Source: SIG714 sp964638675 (GTDB lineage Bacteria > Bacillota > Clostridia > Oscillospirales > CAG-272). Taken from it: a stretch of 64,000 nt of DNA. The stretch lies in assembly GCA_964638675.1 (NCBI GenBank), contig CAZXAU010000009.1, positions 34,925 through 98,924 of the forward strand, given 5' to 3'. The notes below the pieces were generated by a model that worked only from the letters and a program-made list of their open reading frames with translations, searched no databases and had not been told where the DNA came from. Shown piece after piece: positions 61,384-64,000 of this stretch; position 1 is the first letter of the stretch; each line of letters starts with the position of its first letter. Made by a program: the position numbers and the translations under genes.

Positions 61384-62880
61384 ATGAAAAAACACATTAT
61401 TCCGGTGCTGATAATGATTGCTTCATCTGTAATACTATGTATGATTTTTGCATCCTGCAATCAAAGTCACACTCATCAATTTGAAGAAAAGGTAATAGCT
61501 CCGAGTTGCACCGAAAAGGGTTATACCCTTCACACGTGTACAATATGCGGTGATTCGTACAGTGACAATCACATAGAGATGACCGGACATTCACTTTCGG
61601 AGCCTGAAATATGGAAATCACCTTCATGTACACAGGTAGGCATAACAAGGAGAATGTGTGCCAACTGTTCATATATCGAGGAGTCTTCGATACCTAAAAC
61701 CGAGCACAATTATTCTCCCGACTGGATAGTCGTGACACCTGCAAGCTGTGAGATAGTAGGCGTTGAAGAATCTGCATGCCTGATCTGCAAACAGACGAGG
61801 AAAAGAGAGATCCCGGCATTACAGCATTCCTACACAGAACCGACAGAAACAGTCAAAGCTGACTGTATAACTGAAGGCGTAATGACCTCTGAGTGTAAGC
61901 ATTGCGGAGATATCAAGGAAGAAAAAATTCCGATGACCGAACATTCATACAGTGAATGGAAGGCTCTGACAATAGCAAGCTGCATTCAGGAAGGACAAAG
62001 CGTAAGAGTATGTAACGTCTGCCTTAAGTCCGAGGAGAGAACAGAGCCGAAAAAAGAACATACCCTCAATGATTGGACTGTCACCGTAGCTCCAAGCTGT
62101 ACCAAAAACGGAACACAGGTCAGCAAATGCTCGGTCTGCAATTACATAATCTCAAAGTCGGTTGATATGATAGATCACAGCTTCGGAGAATGGACTGTCA
62201 CAGTCGCTCCGCTTGACTGTCTGACACCTGGTGAACAGGAAAGAAGCTGTTCATCATGCGGAAAGAAAGAAAAAATGTCGATCGAACCGCAGGGTCATGA
62301 TTTCGGCTTGTGGACTGTTTCGGCGAAAGCAGATTGTACAAATGACGGACTGCAGATCAGAACCTGCAAAAAATGTGAATATGAAGAAAGTGAGTCAATA
62401 GAAAAAACAGGACATAAATATTCACCTGTAATCACCAAAGATCAGACCTGCGAAGAATACGGAGAATTCGTCTACAGATGTGCATTCTGCCAGGACGAAA
62501 AGCCCGAAAAAGGAACGATTCGCCCGACAGGACATCATGCAAACGCATCAAGCTGTGTCGATGATTCTGTATGTATGATATGCGGCAAGGTCCTTGAAGC
62601 GGCAAGCGGTCACAGCTTCACTGAAGCCGATTGCGAAAACCACTCCTATTGTACCAAGTGCGGAGAGATCGGTCAGGAAGCACTCGGACACATATTTGAA
62701 CCCGATGAGGATAAGAACGAAAATGTCTGCATTCACTGCCACAAAACCGAATGCGAAATATGCGGTCACGATTTTGACGGAAATGTCTGCACAAAATGCG
62801 GTGAGACACGAGGAATTGTAATCGGAACAGAAGACCCGGGCGATGTTGTCATAACATTCGAAATTGATCCCGATCTATAA
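61384..62880 (+). CDS. Lipoprotein with tandem Cys-pair (zinc-ribbon-like) repeats
   Basis: A 498-residue lipoprotein. The signal peptide ends in a lipobox FASC (Cys about 25). About ten repeats of 38-46 residues follow, each with the pattern SCT-x2-G-x4-R-x-C-x2-C-x8-IP-x2-EH (for example SCTEKGYTLHTCTICGDSY and SCTKNGTQVSKCSVCNYI). The last two units are shorter, and the C-terminus is acidic. Such repeats are common in surface proteins of gut Clostridia; whether they bind metal is not established. Confidence 0.8.
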   Translation: MKKHIIPVLIMIASSVILCMIFASCNQSHTHQFEEKVIAPSCTEKGYTLHTCTICGDSYSDNHIEMTGHSLSEPEIWKSPSCTQVGITRRMCANCSYIEESSIPKTEHNYSPDWIVVTPASCEIVGVEESACLICKQTRKREIPALQHSYTEPTETVKADCITEGVMTSECKHCGDIKEEKIPMTEHSYSEWKALTIASCIQEGQSVRVCNVCLKSEERTEPKKEHTLNDWTVTVAPSCTKNGTQVSKCSVCNYIISKSVDMIDHSFGEWTVTVAPLDCLTPGEQERSCSSCGKKEKMSIEPQGHDFGLWTVSAKADCTNDGLQIRTCKKCEYEESESIEKTGHKYSPVITKDQTCEEYGEFVYRCAFCQDEKPEKGTIRPTGHHANASSCVDDSVCMICGKVLEAASGHSFTEADCENHSYCTKCGEIGQEALGHIFEPDEDKNENVCIHCHKTECEICGHDFDGNVCTKCGETRGIVIGTEDPGDVVITFEIDPDL

Positions 62881-62954
62881 AATCAAATAATCAAAAAATA
62901 ATGGCTTCGCTCAGATCTGCGTTGCCATTCTTTTTTGATTTAAAAGAAATGATA

Positions 62955-62984
62955 ATGCACTCCCCTTCAGTTCAGGGAGTGCAT
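62955..62984. repeat. Inverted repeat after the Cys-rich lipoprotein gene
   Basis: ATGCACTCCC / GGGAGTGCAT is a perfect 10-bp stem without a T-run. It may be a weak terminator or processing hairpin. Confidence 0.5.
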
Positions 62985-63058
62985 GATAGCTTATGATATT
63001 CAAAATTTAAATATTGTTATGGAAATAATAGATGACCTGCGAATCGACATCCATAAAA

Positions 63059-63245
63059 TCAGCAAATTCCCGTCTTTTCTTTTATAAAATCGATAACTTT
63101 GTTTCTATGCCAAATCACAAAATGATTTTCGCACCGTTTTTCAGAATAACAGACATTCCGTTGGGTACAAATCCCAGCGTGCTACGCTTTTGTATATCGG
63201 CGATATCTGTGTATAAAACGGTCGTGTCACCCGTTTGAATATTAT
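63059..63245 (-). pseudogene. Frameshifted C-terminal remnant, PH-domain-like
   Basis: On the minus strand one frame reads TGDTTVLYTDIADIQKR, then NGMSVILKNGAKII, and stops. The next frame continues naturally with FVIWHRNKVIDFIKEK and a stop. Joining them needs one extra T in a run of four T at about 63116-63119. The sum looks like the C-terminal half of a small bacterial PH-domain protein. The N-terminal half is missing; the flavoprotein gene lies there. Confidence 0.55.
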
Positions 63246-63859
63246 CTGATAAAATTAGTAGGTGTAAATGGTTCCTTTTTTGGTAATCCATATTGTTCTT
63301 TTCCCAAAGCAATGCTTTTCATAAGGAAAGTCATGTTGTAGGCGAGTGTACGCATAGTTTGCAGACCCTCCTCGTCACGTGCAGCTTCACCGGAATTTCT
63401 GCCGTGAACGCTGTTCCAGTACTGACTGGAGGCAATAGGCATACCGCAGATGGCAAAATACTTGTTGAGCTCATCAAAAGTGGAGGATAAGCCGCCACGG
63501 CGAGCAACAACAACGCTTGCACCGACTTTCATCGTTTTATCGAATGGTGTACTGTAAAACAGACGGTCCAAAGCGGCAATCAGGGTGGCATTTGCAGAAG
63601 CATAATAGACAGGGCTTGCAACTACTAAACCATCTGCTTCCTCAAATTTCGGAGAAAGATCGTTGACAATGTCATCAAAGACGCATTTGCCTTTATTGGC
63701 ACAGGAGTTGCATGCAATACAACCCCGAATATTCATGTTGCCTAATCGAATGGTTTCGGTTTTGACCCCTTCTGTAAGGAAAATCTTTTCCATCTCACGC
63801 AGAGCAATGCAAGTATTGCCGTTAGCACGAGGGCTACCGTTGAGCATTAAAACTTTCAT
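63242..63859 (-). CDS. Iron-sulfur flavoprotein-like NADPH-dependent FMN reductase
   Basis: A 205-residue flavodoxin-fold protein: MKVLMLNGSPRANGNT (phosphate loop), then the compact cysteine motif CIACNSCANKGKC (C-x2-C-x2-C-x5-C) and VVASPVYYASANATL with the flavin-binding core. The Cys motif suggests an iron-sulfur flavoprotein (Isf-type), which in anaerobes reduces O2, peroxides or quinones. Start 63859 is used; the frame extends 24 codons into the upstream terminator and is unlikely to be translated there. Confidence 0.88.
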   Translation of the reverse strand: MKVLMLNGSPRANGNTCIALREMEKIFLTEGVKTETIRLGNMNIRGCIACNSCANKGKCVFDDIVNDLSPKFEEADGLVVASPVYYASANATLIAALDRLFYSTPFDKTMKVGASVVVARRGGLSSTFDELNKYFAICGMPIASSQYWNSVHGRNSGEAARDEEGLQTMRTLAYNMTFLMKSIALGKEQYGLPKKEPFTPTNFIR

Positions 63860-63903
63860 AATGAATCTGACCTTTCCGCCCGTAATATATAAAAGGGCTA
63901 TAT

Positions 63904-63944
63904 AAAACGTCAGAGTAAGTAATAAAAACATACTCTGACGTTTT
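63904..63944 (-). terminator. Terminator of tRNA-Leu
   Basis: AAAACGTCAGAGTA / TACTCTGACGTTTT is a perfect 14-bp stem with a 13-base loop. On the minus strand it directly follows the encoded CCA and ends in TTTT. Confidence 0.85.
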
Positions 63945-63945
63945 A

Positions 63946-64000
63946 TGGTGCGGGTAACAGGACTTGAACCTGCACAGCCTTGCGACCATAAGAACCTGAA
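63946..64000 (-). tRNA. trnL: tRNA-Leu (CAG anticodon likely), 5' part outside the window
   Basis: The 3' part of a class II tRNA on the minus strand. TTCAGGT gives anticodon CAG. A long variable arm (TGGTCGCAAGGCTG) follows, then the T-arm GCAGG-TTCAAGT-CCTGT, the acceptor strand TACCCGC and ACCA. The 5' half lies beyond position 64000. Confidence 0.85.

Overview
This window looks like chromosome of a spore-forming, Gram-positive member of the Clostridia, probably an Oscillospirales-type gut anaerobe. The evidence is spoIVA with a ylmC-type sporulation gene, BlaI/M56 regulators, LiaF, LCP and BY-kinase capsule proteins, lipobox lipoproteins, purine and PyrR RNA switches, and strong GGAGG ribosome-binding sites. 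No rRNA, CRISPR array, transposase or phage module is visible. The taxonomic guess is inference.

Layout. 1-7860: two BlaI/M56-type envelope regulatory operons, each with its own operator type, then a LiaF-like/DUF4097 pair. 7947-13570 (minus): a NupNOPQ-like nucleoside ABC transporter behind a guanine-class riboswitch. 13640-15920: a divergent pyrR-uraA operon with a PyrR attenuator. 15980-17620: two small orphan genes, an array of short hairpins and tRNA-Trp. 17936-23660 (minus): exopolysaccharide control genes (CpsB phosphatase, LCP ligase, BY-kinase, Wzz) plus a sugar kinase. 24128-29370 (minus): oxidoreductase, MacB-like ABC exporter and a DUF308-like membrane protein. 29593-42845 (minus): an Lgt-like enzyme, a large pilin-like protein, a 3,622-residue repeat protein and a small acidic peptide. 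43161-52995: MgtE, a multi-domain lipoprotein, PncC, an amidase, MurD, a tandem pair of M42 peptidases (the second apparently dead) and NagB. 53160-54924: sporulation genes. 55038-62880: GH38 mannosidase, MOP flippase, an acyltransferase-like protein, BirA and a Cys-rich repeat lipoprotein. 63059-64000: a frameshifted gene remnant, an iron-sulfur flavoprotein-like gene and a truncated tRNA-Leu.

The most unusual structure is a set of portable 5' leaders. One family (about 110-130 bp, three copies at 633-762, 11655-11764 minus and 47911-48040) always ends exactly at a start codon. It keeps its hairpins by paired changes and places a hairpin between the Shine-Dalgarno sequence and the start. A second family sits in front of both blaI genes. 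The other strong candidate for new biology is the locus of the giant repeat protein with its pilin-like, Lgt-like and small-peptide neighbours.

All calls come from reading the sequence; no database search was possible.
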